A stretch of 64,000 nucleotides of DNA from NCBI RefSeq assembly GCF_032362555.1, contig NC_083515.1:11257001-11321000 (forward strand). The letters are read 5' to 3'. Within the stretch, counting starts at the first letter, position 1. The number at the start of each line of letters is the position of its first letter. The notes beneath the pieces are model-generated. The model saw nothing but the letters and a program-made list of their open reading frames with translations. It did no database searches and had not been told where the DNA came from. This document shows, in pieces, positions 31,060 to 43,357 of the stretch. This stretch comes from Amyelois transitella (Eukaryota; Arthropoda; Insecta; Lepidoptera; Pyralidae). The position numbers and the translations under genes are program-made.

Positions 31060-31398
31060 TCTGTGATACATGATGATTCTGGTTCTTAATAAGTGTTCAT
31101 ATTTGTTACTATTTGAATAAGTTTTAGATGTATATTTTTGATACCTTTTCAGAATGTTAAAGTTAAGTATTAAGTTTCAAGTTAAAATAAAATCTTTCTC
31201 CTTCCATCATCTTCTTTGTGTAAAACATTTTTAAATTTGCACTGGTATGTAAGCGTTAACATAAAAACATCTGTATAACATGTAACTTTTTATTTCCTTA
31301 CAAGTCAGTTCTTTCACATATTACAAATTAATTTCATCATTCTCCTTACTATGTACACAAATAACAAGCCTTATCACAGCAGCCTCTTACAGTCAGTA
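31060..31398. other. Convergent 3' region between the hydratase and phosphomannomutase genes
   Basis: 339 bp between the two stop codons of convergent genes. It holds aataaa on the plus strand at 31186-31191 and on the minus strand at 31289-31294, so the transcripts may end close to each other. Nothing else seen. Confidence 0.7.
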
Positions 31399-32151
31399 TT
31401 AGCTGAGTTTGAGGCATTCCTTCAGCTGTTGTTTAGTGTCATCAGGGGAAGTCACTCTGTGTCCAATAGTTCGAGGATCATTGTAAATCTCATGGTCATT
31501 GCCTCCGGCTTCTGTTTTATCACCAAAAAAGTGAATCTCCTCAAAATTCTCATCTACAACATGTCTGAGACAATATGTCTTGTCCCACCCTGTGGGGAAC
31601 ACATCCACGCTAATCTGCCCACCCAGGGCAAATGTTAATGGTGTATCTTTAAATTCACTTACAAGAGCAGCAACAAATTGTTCCCTTATCTTATGTTCTT
31701 TGTCAAAAACTGAGAATTGTTCCCTCTCAGCCTGATTGCAGGAGCGGCCCACCGGGCAGAGGTTGATCATGCTGGATCGAAACTCCACAAAGTTGCCTCT
31801 CTTGGCTGGGAGCTCCAACATAGACATGTATCTGAGAGCAAAATTGATGACTTTTTGTAACATCTGCTCCCCCAGGCAGCTGAGGATGCTCTCGGAGCTG
31901 CGCAGCTCACCCGCGCGGTATTGCACCACGCCATTCTCACAGAACACGTAATCGAACTGCGATGCCACACTCTCGCCGCCCATCTGCTCCACAATTTTTG
32001 CGTAGTCTGAACCACTAACGAGACCCACGGATGCGCGCGGCTTCACTTCATCCAGCAAAAACTTCTTCAGTGGCTCTGTGATAATTTGCCGCGGCTTCGT
32101 CAGCGTACCGTCCACGTCGAATAAATATAATGAGGTTTTGCGAGTCGCCAT
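31399..32151 (-). CDS. Pmm2: Phosphomannomutase (PMM2-type)
   Basis: Converts mannose-6-phosphate to mannose-1-phosphate for GDP-mannose, needed for N-glycosylation and GPI anchors. A HAD-superfamily enzyme whose nucleophile Asp is in the FDVDGTLT motif near the N-terminus. Other family segments: VGLVSGSDYAKIVEQMGG, VFCENGVVQYR, SMINLCPVGRSCNQAER, and the metal/cap region IHFFGDKTEAGGNDHEIY. A single intronless frame of 250 residues from ATG 32151 matches the usual ~246-250. The frame is open to an upstream ATG at 32241, but those 30 residues are not typical of the family. Shares a 154-bp divergent promoter region with SGSH. Confidence 0.96.
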   Translation of the reverse strand: MATRKTSLYLFDVDGTLTKPRQIITEPLKKFLLDEVKPRASVGLVSGSDYAKIVEQMGGESVASQFDYVFCENGVVQYRAGELRSSESILSCLGEQMLQKVINFALRYMSMLELPAKRGNFVEFRSSMINLCPVGRSCNQAEREQFSVFDKEHKIREQFVAALVSEFKDTPLTFALGGQISVDVFPTGWDKTYCLRHVVDENFEEIHFFGDKTEAGGNDHEIYNDPRTIGHRVTSPDDTKQQLKECLKLS

Positions 32152-32305
32152 GTCGTTCTGCAGGCAACGTTTGAATTTTGGAGCCAAAACAAACAAGAGG
32201 TCAATAACTGGGCGCGTTGGCCGGAGCGCGAATGCTAACACTTCAATCGGGTAGTAGCTGGGACGTCACGTCAGTCCTGACTTTGCTGTCAAAACAATTG
32301 CCGAC
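32152..32305. promoter_or_regulatory. Divergent promoter region, phosphomannomutase / SGSH
   Basis: Only 154 bp separate the two start codons, so both core promoters and 5' UTRs must fit here or overlap coding sequence. GC-rich patches (ggcgcgttggccggagcgcg) and no obvious TATA box. The assignment is by position. Confidence 0.7.
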
Positions 32306-35300
32306 ATGGCACAGCGCTCAGGCGCCGCTTGCGCCCTCGTCCTGTGTTTTATCACCACTATCGCTCAAACTGTGACGACAACAAAAGGAAAAAATGTACT
32401 TTTTCTATTAGGTATGAAATAAATCTATATCTTTTCTGCAGATTTTTTTTGCAACACAAAATATTGTTCCACCAAAACGTTGATGTCCCAAATATGATAT
32501 TGTTGTTCTGAAACAATGTTATTAATTTATAATATTTAAGACTCTGAAACTTGCTCGAATAAATTGCACAGATATTATTGTATTATTTATTTTATATTGA
32601 TAGAAATTATATGAAAAGAATGACAATGACAACATAGAATATATTTTTTATTGTTTTACAAGCAGTGACATAAAAATAAAATATAGTATGTATGTAAAAA
32701 AGTCTTCAAGAAACACTTAATATGAAAAACACTTGAAAATTAACGTCATACTTAGGTGATTAATGGGTTGGTATCCCACCTACCTATAATAATTTCTAGA
32801 GCGCCATTAAATAAGTGTAATACCTATGTTGGGCTTTGATGTGCGATGTCATGTCAATTGGCCGGTTTTTTAAATATTTTTACTTAACTGCAGAGTTAAT
32901 TCCGTCTGTTCTGTTTTGCGGAGTTCCCTGGAATATTTTCCACTTTTAAGACCGTTTTTTTTATGGGACCACCCGGACTATACCACTCATTGTAATGCAA
33001 ATAAATTATTTAAATCGGATGATAAATAACAGAGATATACCGTAACGTAACATAATTACATATAAAATATAGTCCAATTGAGAACATCCTCCTTTTTTGA
33101 AGTCGGTTAAAAATTACCATAGGTAGGTAATCTGTTTGTAGTATGTATGTTCTTGTAGTTTTCCATTTCCTGTAACTGTAAGTAATAATGCACCTTCTAT
33201 ACACCTGAGCGTTGTGAGGACTCCAATGATACCTCGTCTTTGAAAATGAGCCAGGAGCATGCTATGCGTGCTATACATACTAAGCCATACAGCTGAACGT
33301 GGCCTTTCAGTATTTTCTGTTCGCTCTGTCTACCCGGCAAGAGATGCAGACGTGATTATATGTATGTATTAATATTTGGCGAATCCCGTCTGGCAAGCGA
33401 TCACGATCCTAATAAAAACCATCTATATTGTGGCTATTATGTCCGGTCGGCTCATGACATCAACTACTAGTGATATAGGAATATTTATCTTATGTAACTA
33501 TGTACCAAAACCGGATCTGCCACAGCTAGCGCAGACGTGAGAGATAGGTTACAATAGAATAGATTTATTTTCAAAATTGGATACAAGATATCACTTATGA
33601 CGTCACCAAAATTACGGTTCTCGAAATTACCTGAAAAGAACATTTCATTATAAACCTGTTGCCAGCGGATGACGGCGGGTTCGAGCTGGGTGCGTACCTG
33701 AACAAGATCTGCCAGACGCCGAACATAGATGAACTGGCACGCCGGAGCCTACTCTTCAATAATGCCTTCTCATCCGTCAGCAGTTGCTCGCCAAGGTTAC
33801 TCTTAGAAAGTATAATTCTCGTAGATTAGCTATACCTAAGGGTAACATATTGGTAAAGCTTTATAGAATGACGTATCTACATGTGGTTTGAATGCCAATG
33901 GATGCTCTTACGTTGAAGGAACATATTGTGAGAAAACTGGCACAGTCACAGTCACGGTGAAGTGGCTGTCGGTCTATTTGAGGTCATTGACACATAGAAA
34001 GACTTCCAGCTTCTCCTCATTCACGTGGCAACCGGGAAAGACGTCAGGAAAACGTTACCGATTTGATATTGGTTCCTTTCATACATCTGTTTCTGCTTCG
34101 CAGCCGCGCCGCCCTGCTGACGGGCACTCCGAGCCACCAGAATGGCATGTACGGACTGCACCAGGGCGTACACCACTTCAACTCCTTTGACAACGTCTCT
34201 AGTCTGCCTAACGTTCTTCGCGATCATGGGGTCTTCACTGGTATGAATATTTTTTTTATTGATTCTAGGCATTTTCTAGCCGTATAAAGACTTTACAACG
34301 ACTTATGGCGGCCTTCCTCTAGTAGATATCAACTTAGCAACTCTTCTTTGAGAATTTGAAATCTTCCATAAAAATTATTGTCATTTAGCTATTTATCTCT
34401 TAGGAGGCTCCAGTAATCGCTTATGATCACGACTCAAGTGTGCAAAATATGAAGTAAATAAGCACCTACATGTTGTGATTCCAGGGATAATCGGCAAGAA
34501 ACACGTAGGGCCCAGCAGCGTGTACCGCTTCGACTACGAGCAGACGGAGGAGAACAACCACATAGACCAGGTGGGCCGCAACATCACGCACATCAAGCTG
34601 CTGGCGAGGCAGTTCCTCCGCCGGGCCAAGAAGGCTCAAAAGTTAGTACCTACATTTAATTTATGAATGGAGGCGAATCCCCCAGGGGTCACGCTAAAAC
34701 ATCTACCTATTAACCACAAGGGCTATTTTGCCACTTAAATAGAAAACAATCTTTATTTGCTTTGAACAAGGGTTTACAAAAGGTGTAGCATACAACATAT
34801 TTTAGCCATTAATATAGCATACAAATATTATAATATTGAACATAAGTCAAATAAATTTAATCTAAATAAAATGATGATATTGTTATGTCAATTAAACTAT
34901 AAATAGTAATTTCATATTAATCAATTTTTGATTTCAATTAAATAAAAATAATTATGAATAATTAAATTACTATTTAAAATTGAGGAATTCATGGACTGTG
35001 TAAAAAGTATGTTCCATAAGCCAGCTAAATATATTTTTTTAATAAATTTTAGTTCAATCATTTAATCTCTTCTGATATTTTGTTAAATTTGGATATGAAC
35101 ATAAATAACAATTCTTTTTAAATCTTTAATTTTTCGGTATTACATCTAACACTAATCTATGCACATTTCGTGTTCTTCTTGGGTAGGTATACCTCTCGAG
35201 ACTCTTTGAACAATTTGTAATTAGTTTTACAAATTTGCCAATTTCAAATAAGTAGGTACCTACAGACAAGGATGTGGAAGAATGTAGAGGCTTACACGAT

Positions 35301-38300
35301 ACGTCTGGTGCTACTCCATAAATGACTCGTATACATTTTTTTGCACAATAAATGTTTGCTCAATCGTAGTACTATTTCCAAATATCACGAGACCATATCA
35401 GAGGACGGACTCCACAGGCATGGTAAGCTATTTCAGCTGCAAGTTTGTACAACGAAAATGTTTGCAATAAAATCAACAAGATTTTGTTGCAAACATTTTC
35501 GGGCTGTTTTTTCCAATCTAAATTTTTGTCAAAAGCTAGAAATTGTAAATTTTTTACCCTATGCAATTTTATTCCTTCGTATGTTATATTTAGATCACTC
35601 AGATTAAAATTTACGTTAAATGTCTGTGTATGAATGTGTGTGTGTTGTCCGTATTGTAGGTAGATATGATACATAAAGTTAAAAAAAAATATGTGTTATT
35701 TGTAAACCCGTATATTTGAGACGTTTGCCTCATCTTGTGGTAACACCGCTGTCCGCTAGCTGGGACTGGGGTCTTCCTCTATACTTGACTCATTTTTTGC
35801 TTCCCTCGGTCCGGCGCCGGAAGCTGCTAAGTCCGGAAGTACTGCGAACTTATATCCCCTCAAAGTCGATAGTTGTTTCGTTTGAAAGCTATTTACCTGC
35901 AACAAGTTGATAAATAACATTGGTTCCAGGCCATTTTTCCTGCTGATCGGCTTCCATGACCCGCACCGCTGCGGACACAATGAACCTCAGTACGGCCCCT
36001 TCTGCGAGAGATTCGGCTCCGGCGAAGAAGGCATGGGGGTCATTCCCGACTGGAAACCTTGGTACTACCAGTGGGAGGAGGTGCAGCTGCCGTACCACAT
36101 CCAGGTACAAATAACATTACCTATCTATTTTTCTTTAAGTTTAACTTAAACATAGAAAGTGCGATAATTTACTCCTGCTTTTATTTTGCTTCAGGACACA
36201 GAGGCCGCGAGAAGAGACGTCGCTGCGCAGTACACCACAATGTCCAGGCTCGATCAAGGTGAAAACTTGTTTTTATTATACAACAGAACACATATGTACT
36301 TACTTTTATCGAGATTATTTTTACTAAAATAAAATCAATTTTAAATGCAATGCATTTTGCATCTGATTAGTCGATCTGGGTATTCACCTGACTACCAAGT
36401 CGCCAGATTGCTACCTTCTGTTCTACATCACCATACATCCCCCTACACGTCACGCTCCGCAGGTGTGGGTCTGGTCCTCAAGGAGCTCGCAGCGGCGGGC
36501 CATCTGGACGACACGCTGGTGATATTCACATCAGATAACGGCATCCCGTTCCCGGGGGGCCGCACCAACCTGTACGAGGCGGGGCTCCGCGAGCCGCTGC
36601 TGCTGGCGTCGCCGGAGCCCGGGGCGCGCCGCGGGGAGGCCTCCGGGGCGCTCGTCAGCCTTCTCGACCTCATGCCCACCGTGCTCGACTGGTTCCACAT
36701 CCCGGCGAAAGAACAGGATTCTAATGAAATCAGGGAGCCTGATGCACCGAAAAGTCTGCTGCCCATACTTGAGAAAGGTAGCTAAAATTCTGCATAACCT
36801 TATGTAGCTTCTCCAGCTTTTGTTGTGAAGCGTGGTAAATAGTTCAAAGCATCAATCATCAAAACCATCTTTGTCATTAGGCTTATTATGGGACCTGAAT
36901 TACCTTAGACCTTATATTGATTAATTAGATTTTTTAGATTAGATAGATTAATTTGAGCCTTAAACAAATTTCAGTAAAATTTAATATTAAAATTGCCAAT
37001 CCATATAAAGTTATATTTTTTATTATTTATATTTCATGTATTCTCTCGTCCACATTTCTATTCTAACTTTGGATAATTGTGAAGTTGACGTTATTAAAAA
37101 AAAAACGCTGCAGTGCAGTTTGTTGGTTCTTCTGCACTGACACTTTGAAAGCGGCAGTAAACTTAGTTTTAAGGGACTTATTGGACGTCAACCAATGTTG
37201 TGAAAACAAAAGATATGACAATTATTAAGTGATATTGAAATGTCCTATAATGATGAATAAGAGTTTTGAATTTGAATTCAATGAAGCTTAGGTAAGTTTA
37301 AAGTTATATGCATTCTTCAGAGCCGCCAGCTTCGGAGTCCGATGCGGTGTTTGCGTCGCAGACGCACCACGAGGTGACGATGTACTACCCGATGCGCGCA
37401 GTGCGCACGCGCCGATACAAGCTCATACACAACCTCAACTTCGGCATGCCCTTCCCCATCGACCAGGACCTCTACGTCTCGCCTTCCTTCCAGGTTAGTT
37501 AGCTCAGAGGGCTACAGTTATTGTTGCCAATTTATGAGCTCTACCATCCTACTACCAAGGGTGCGAAAGTCAGGATACATGAAGCAACAAGGAAACCTTT
37601 TAAGAAATCACCTTTTACCTCAGGAAAAAGACAGTGGTCCTTATTAATAGAAAACTTTTAAATAAAAAGGGTGAGAGAATTAATGTTATGGTAATAAGAC
37701 TTGTTGTTTGCAGGACATACTGAACCGCACGCGCAGCAAGCAGCCGTTGCCGTGGTACAAGACGCTGAAGCAGTATTACTACCGGCCGCAGTGGGAGCTC
37801 TACGACGTCCAGCGCGACCCGATGGAGCTCAACAATCTGCACGGTTCTTTCTTTGATATTTTCATTAATATAAGTTACCGACCGCAGGATGACTCTGAAA
37901 TCGCGTTGCAATTTGAAAGAAGGCACTCAGTATCTGATTCTCCTTCTCAATAATTAGCAAAAATAGAGTGAAAGAAGAAGTGTGGGAATCCACGCCGGCG
38001 GTGTGCAGACAAACGAATTCAAACGCGACTAGGCAGCGAATTGACAATTTTTTTTTTTTTTTTCTAAATTAAGTTGTGTGTATTTTGTTTACTTATTTTA
38101 TGTTAAGTTAAGCGTATAAGCGTGTTCATGACATGAAATATGTCTTTAAATATGGAACGCGATTTACCAGACGGACACCATGTACCTTTTTTTTTTGTCG
38201 AAGAGAACACCTAACTACGCACATTTCCATGCTGGTAATGAGAAAAACATTACAGACGTGATTATATGTACATATACATACATAAATTACGTAATATCTC

Positions 38301-38524
38301 TGCTACAGCTATGTCCACGTCTACCACGTACTTTAGAAATAAAGGGGTGACCGTATTTGTTCGCAGGCAAGCCGTCGCTGAGCGCGGTGGAGGCCGAGCT
38401 AGCGTCGCGCCTGCGGGCGTGGCAGCGCGCCTCCCGCGACCCGTGGCGGTGCGCGCCCGGCGCCGTGGCGGAGCGCGCGCCCGGCGCCCGCGCCGTCTGC
38501 CGCAGCCTCGACAACGGCCTGTAG
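32306..38524 (+). CDS. Sgsh: N-sulfoglucosamine sulfohydrolase (sulfamidase), lysosomal
   Basis: Removes N-linked sulfate from glucosamine at the non-reducing end of heparan sulfate in the lysosome. Ten exons: 32306-32411, 33666-33795, 34104-34240, 34485-34641, 35930-36104, 36195-36258, 36463-36777, 37321-37493, 37714-37843, 38367-38524. All phases agree, giving 514 residues (human is about 502). Exon 1 is a hydrophobic signal peptide leading into the strand before the metal-binding ADDGG. The sulfatase signature [11 protein letters not shown], whose Cys becomes formylglycine, is split by intron 2. Other family segments are [72 protein letters not shown]. The last exon is very GC-rich and least conserved. 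A possible polyadenylation signal lies near 38631. Confidence 0.96.
33290..33372 (+). repeat. SINE family A, 3' fragment in SGSH intron 1
   Basis: agctgaacgtggcc ... ctctgtctacccggcaag ... gacgtgattatatgtatgta. The remainder of this 1.25-kb intron (32412-33665) shows no other feature. Confidence 0.65.
35453..35501. repeat. 22-bp inverted repeat with 5-base loop in SGSH intron 4
   Basis: The arm cgaaaatgtttgcaataaaa+tc (35453-35474) pairs with 35480-35501 with one mismatch around the loop aacaa. The intron (34642-35929) is otherwise AT-rich and featureless. Confidence 0.85.
37110..37282 (+). repeat. Dispersed repeat family E in SGSH intron 7
   Basis: Carries gcagtgcagtttgttgg, ttcttctgcactgac, ggacgtcaaccaatgttgtg and attaagtgatattgaaatgtc. 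The reverse complement recurs at 53000-53190 in TSC2. About 170 bp; family not named. Confidence 0.7.
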
Positions 38525-39424
38525 ACTGTTGTTACCCGGCGTAACCTCTTCCCACTCTAATAAGAATTATATTAAACCCCATGTTGAACGTCTTATCTCT
38601 CTCCATCACATGAATCAACCAGAGTGATACAATAAAAATGTTGGAGGAAATCAAGCCGCATATGCCTTGCCAACCTTAAATAGAATTTCGTCAGTTTTTA
38701 ATAAAATTGATAATATTTTTATTTATATTATGATATTATAGGCTACCATTACTACACTCTATTTTATAAAAATACTGATGTTAATGTTTGTATAGATTTA
38801 CTTGAAGATTAAACACTTATTTAACATTAAACTGAAAATGAGATGACTGGTCAGTGTAAAGAAAAGTATGAGTAGAAAAGGAGTGACCAGTGTGATGGCA
38901 AAATGACAGAAGAAACAACTACTATACTGTGTCACCCCCACTCCAAAAGTGGGGGAAGGTATCATCATCATCATCCTGTTTAATCTATTATAGTTGTTAA
39001 AGAAAGAAATGAACATTTGATTTTGATTGCGATTTATTGAGAAACAAGAAATAATAAATAAATAATACTACTCACCTTCAAGTCCCCTGTTTCATTTTCA
39101 TATATAATACATTTACATTTATATCAATAAGTACCTTTTGGAACAAAATAAATATTATATCACATTCAGATGCAGATCTCTTAGTAGAGATTGTACTAGT
39201 GACAAATATATTAGCCACTTCTTTTTTAATAATTTTCATTTTTTTTACAGCATTAAACAGAAATAAACTCTTGAAACTCAACCTAATTTATCATAACTTT
39301 GGTAAAGAAATTTACAACACACAATGCAACAAAAACATGAAATTATTAGCACCAAAAAATAAATATCGTAACTACAAGAGATTCAATGCCAATAGCTGCC
39401 CGTTGTCTGTCAAATGCAGCCGAT
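38525..39424. other. Convergent 3' region between SGSH and the small membrane protein gene
   Basis: About 900 bp. Holds the SGSH 3' UTR, and at 38855-38960 a LINE 3'-end fragment (gtatgagtagaaaaggagtga ... ctgtgtcaccccc ... atcatcatcat) that also occurs at 62872-63000. No gene recognised. Confidence 0.6.
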
Positions 39425-39912
39425 TCAGTCGTTGTATCTGACATTAAGTAACTCCAGATTGGTGGCGAGCCTCGAGTCCATTATGTGCAAGTTACTCATC
39501 ATCTTTTCAGTCTCTGAGGCCTGCAAAAACAAAATAGCTTGTTTTTAGGAGAGCTATAAATAAATTGATATAAAGGCACAGAAATGATATAAATCTTGGT
39601 ATAAATTGATATATGTATCTAAATCTACTTACCACAGCTTTAATACTGTTGAGCTTCTGGTTCTTTATATAAATGGCTTTGATGTAAATGAGAAAATAAA
39701 CATAGCCTGCCAGGGCTACCAGCATAGCTAAATATTTTATCTTTGATGACCAATAATTAAGCATTTTGCTCTGAAAATAAAAATAAATAATGCGTTCATG
39801 GCGTTGATGAAATATTTCTTTTTCAAAATAGGTACCTATTTTGAAAAAATATTAGAATCACACTTACTGGTTTAACCACTACCTCGGGAATATCCGTTGC
39901 AAAGAGAGGCAT
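39425..39912 (-). CDS. Small single-pass membrane protein, unknown function
   Basis: Three exons, each in phase 0: 39912-39868, 39770-39633, 39520-39425; 92 residues. Splice sites are clean (CCA|GTAAGT, TTTTCAG|AGC, GTG|GTAAGT, TTTGCAG|GCC). The start MPLFATDIPEVVVKP is followed by one hydrophobic segment (YLAMLVALAGYVYFLIYIKA), a Lys/Asn linker and a predicted helical tail (SETEKMMSNLHIMDSRLAT). I do not recognise the family. Codon boundaries, phases and lack of stops argue it is real. It is divergent from the MRPS33 transcript, so they probably share a promoter. A mitochondrial inner-membrane role would fit the size and neighbour but is only a guess. Confidence 0.7.
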
Positions 39913-40440
39913 TCAGATAAAATTGCAATAAAAATATTTTGCTTTATCAGCAAATTCGCCTCGCCTATCTAGAGGGTGCGTTATAGACTTAAAGTAAACT
40001 ACGTTTGTAACGTAATATCAACTTGTTATAAAATTTATTTCGGTTATAAACTCAGTGTTTTTATAGCAAATAAATACTGAAACTACAGTACAGTAGATAG
40101 ATACAGTTTGTTTATATCTATCTTTGTGGATGTAGGTCAATGAATATAACTATCATATGGAAATGCCGTAATTGTTCAACTTGACTCAGAAATAACAATG
40201 ATATATCTGTCTCTTTCTCACAACAGTAGTTTTACGAAAGAAAAAACATGTATACTCTTTTATCAGCACCCTTTTCATTGGCTTCGATTTTCTTTTGCTG
40301 CCGCTGACGCCATCGAACTTTACCGCTTTGTTTACATGTGGAAAGTTGTCATCGTGATGTTTTTACGTTTTCCCTTGTTTTTTTGACTTTGTACGAAGCT
40401 ATGCTAGGATTAATCGCTAAACTATAAGATGAAGTAATGT
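39913..40440. promoter_or_regulatory. Divergent promoter region, small membrane protein / MRPS33
   Basis: AT-rich gap between the ATG of the minus-strand gene and the presumed MRPS33 non-coding exon, which ends at the donor ACCG|GTAAGT (40487/40488). Assigned by position; no factor sites are claimed. Confidence 0.5.
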
Positions 40441-41805
40441 TGTGGCCTATACCAAAGCAAAAATAGGCCGAATCTAACCTTTCACCGGTAAGTGATTAAT
40501 ATATCATTAAATTATTGTCTATCACAAAGTGTATTTATAAAAATATGTTTTAAAACTTTTAATCTTGTTTTGTGAGCTTTAGAAACTTGTAATATTCTCA
40601 ATATTTCATTCAAATCGAAAACAACATGACGGGTGCTAGTGTCGAACATCATCGAACATAGAATCTTATCGATATATTAGGGTCTAAGTTATGTTATATT
40701 TTTCTTCGCGTTTTTGTGTATCAAGGAACGAATCTTGGCTTTAAATGATTCGCATAGAGAAAATCCGGTCAGGGACAAAACATATCCATTTGTGCCTCGG
40801 ATCTCCAGGCATAACACCTTACCTAGCGGAAGATCTTCCCTTGGTGGCGGTTGAGCCCGAATCATCGCTTACTAATTGCTAAGATAGTAAGGATTCCCAA
40901 TGTAAAACCAAATAGACATATCATAATTTATAGTTACGACTGTGTCTGTGATCCATCTATAAAATGTTTTCGACTAAACATACAAGTGAACATCTCTGGT
41001 CCACCATGTTGGTATCCCGGTTTGTTTATTTAGGTATGCAGGAAAAGTACATGCATAGGGCACTTCCACAGAGAATCGGACTGACATCAGCCGAATAAAA
41101 TTTCTAGACTTGCCCGGTAGCAATTGCTGCGAGCTCATTGGGCTGCCGCAACACAAAACCAACATATGAGGAGGTTTTTTTTTATAAGCAAAGGAAAATG
41201 AGACTGACTTTGCATGCTAACTATACCTACCTACCTTTACACCATTCATTTTTTATTACTACAGAATAAAAGGCTCAGTACAGTACCCGATACAGTGGTA
41301 CGATGAATTATGATAGTATACTTTTCCCATTGTTTTACGTTAAGTAATATGTTTTTGATTCAATCATGCATTCATTGATTTTTATTTGATCCTTTTTAGT
41401 GTGTGAAATTTAAGCTTATGCTCCCCTTCACTTCTTTTAATTTAGTTTAGCACGCTGCTGACTCTACTGGATTTTAAAAGTCACTGAGATAGGATTTTTT
41501 TTATTTATCTCGTCTCATTTGTCAAAGTCAACGGCATTATGAGTCAATACAATATAGTATAGGTAATGTGTCAATAAGGCTCAGCTGTTGGAGGCAGTAT
41601 CTCTAATTCTCTATCTATATTGTAGCCTGGAGGTTTGCAATAAGTATTTAGTTATTTTATTTGTATTTTTAAACTAATTTGTGTTAATTTTTATTCGGAT
41701 TTTTGTAGGTATTCATTCATAGAAACATCTTTCTCTTATACTCTTTAAATTTGTATAATCTACTGTCTGTAAGTATAAATAATTTTTTGTTACAGACTCA
41801 GAAAA

Positions 41806-42150
41806 ATGGCAACAAACTATGCTAAATACGCTCAGTTAATAAATGCGTCGACGAACTATGCGCACCGCATGAAGCGGCTCTCCAATAGAATATTCGGGGA
41901 AGTGGCAATTCCCACTAACTCCAAGTCAATGAAGGTGGTCAAGATGTTTTCGGAGCGGCCACTGCATTCCAACGAGGAAATCGTACACTATTACCCGCGA
42001 CACGTGGAGACGCACGCGCTGATGCTGAAGCTGCGGGAGTACGGGCTGTTCCGCGACGAGCACCAGGACTTCAAGGAGGAGATGAAGAGACTGCGGGAGC
42101 TGCGAGGGAAGGTCAAGGTGTGGCGGCGGACGCTCGATAAAAAAGAATAG
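41806..42150 (+). CDS. mRpS33: Mitochondrial ribosomal protein S33
   Basis: Small-subunit mitoribosome protein. The single coding exon gives 114 residues, with family segments YAHRMKRLSNRIFGEV, PTNSKSMKVVKMFSERPLH, GLFRDEHQDFKEEMKRLREL and RGKVKVWRR close to animal MRPS33 (~106 residues). The coding exon begins after an acceptor (tttttgttacag, ending 41795), 10 bases before the ATG. A 5' non-coding exon probably ends at 40487, leaving a 1.3-kb UTR intron with no recognised feature. aataaa lies at 42216-42221. Confidence 0.96.
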   Translation: MATNYAKYAQLINASTNYAHRMKRLSNRIFGEVAIPTNSKSMKVVKMFSERPLHSNEEIVHYYPRHVETHALMLKLREYGLFRDEHQDFKEEMKRLRELRGKVKVWRRTLDKKE

Positions 42151-42488
42151 TTGCTATATGTTTTAATAGATGTGTAAATATTACAGCAATGTATATACCT
42201 ATAAATATTAGACCAAATAAATCCTTAGGTTTCTATGCCGAATGATTAGAATTTCTTTTATATCTGTAACCACTCTTGCGAATTTCATAAAATTCTGTGC
42301 ACTCTTTTCACTTTTACCAAGGAAAAATTTCAATTTCCTACTCAGCTGCACATTTTCTTTCAGTCCTCATCCTGGCCAATGGAACTTTGCAAACAGCATC
42401 AGATTAATATTAGTTGGTTTTGCATCAAGTACCTACCTACATACTCTCAGATTTGCAAAAATTTTAACTGTTTGGTTCCAGTCATTTT

Positions 42489-42690
42489 ATTAGAATAGGA
42501 CCATTCCATCTTTTAAGTTGGTAACTTACGGTGGATGTCGTAAAAGGCGACTAAGGAATATGCTTATAAACTTGGGATTCCTCTTGTAGTTGATGGGCTA
42601 GCTGTCACTATTTGAATCTCAATTCTACAATAAAATCTGAACATGTCTACCCCGCAAGGGATATAAACGTGACTATATGCATGTAGTAAA
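42489..42690 (+). repeat. SINE family A, diverged copy downstream of MRPS33
   Basis: gaataggaccattccatc ... gtcgtaaaaggcgactaagg ... tgatgggctagctgtcac ... ctaccccgcaagggatataa ... atatgcatgtag. The following 42691-43352 is AT-rich with no feature seen. Confidence 0.7.
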
Positions 42691-43357
42691 ATAAATAAAA
42701 GAAGACATAAAATAGCCATCATTTATTTGATTACAAAATGTCAGGAAATAAATTGCTAGGTAGGCAACAACAAATGCTTAACAAGTCGGCTGCGGTGCGG
42801 AGCGGCGGGCTCGACAGCGTGACATAGTACTTCATATATTAATATTACTCAGTTCAAAACCTAAATTAATCTAAAACTGGTTCCTACAATAAAAATAAAT
42901 ATGACAGTTGAATCGTCTGCTGCATGTTTTCCTTTGCAGACACAGTGTTCTGCCACTCATTTGCTCAGTGCGCAGGGTTCTTTTGTTTGGTGTGTGATTG
43001 GTCCGGATGATGGGTTAGTTTCCAACGAAAGCAGTGTTCAGCAGCATGCAATCCATTTGGTTTATTGTATACTTTGACCATAAAAATAAAAGATACCTAT
43101 CTCTAAGATGCAACTTTTTTAGCTAGATTAACTATTTTTTTACAAAACAGGCAAATCATTTTTCTATTCAAAGTAATATTTGCATTATGTTTATGACCTG
43201 GCTATGTACTTCTAATTTAATTAATATTTAATTACATTAGGCCTAATTGATTTGATAGATTTGATGAGTAAAGGAATTAATGATGGATAGTAATGAATGA
43301 ACGAAATGATGAATGGATGTCACCGGAAAATAACAAAAACCGCAAATATATATATAA

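Noticed and set aside
41000-41165. Small ORFs in the MRPS33 5' intron
   Set aside because: No homology, no codon signal, and they lie within the presumed UTR intron.
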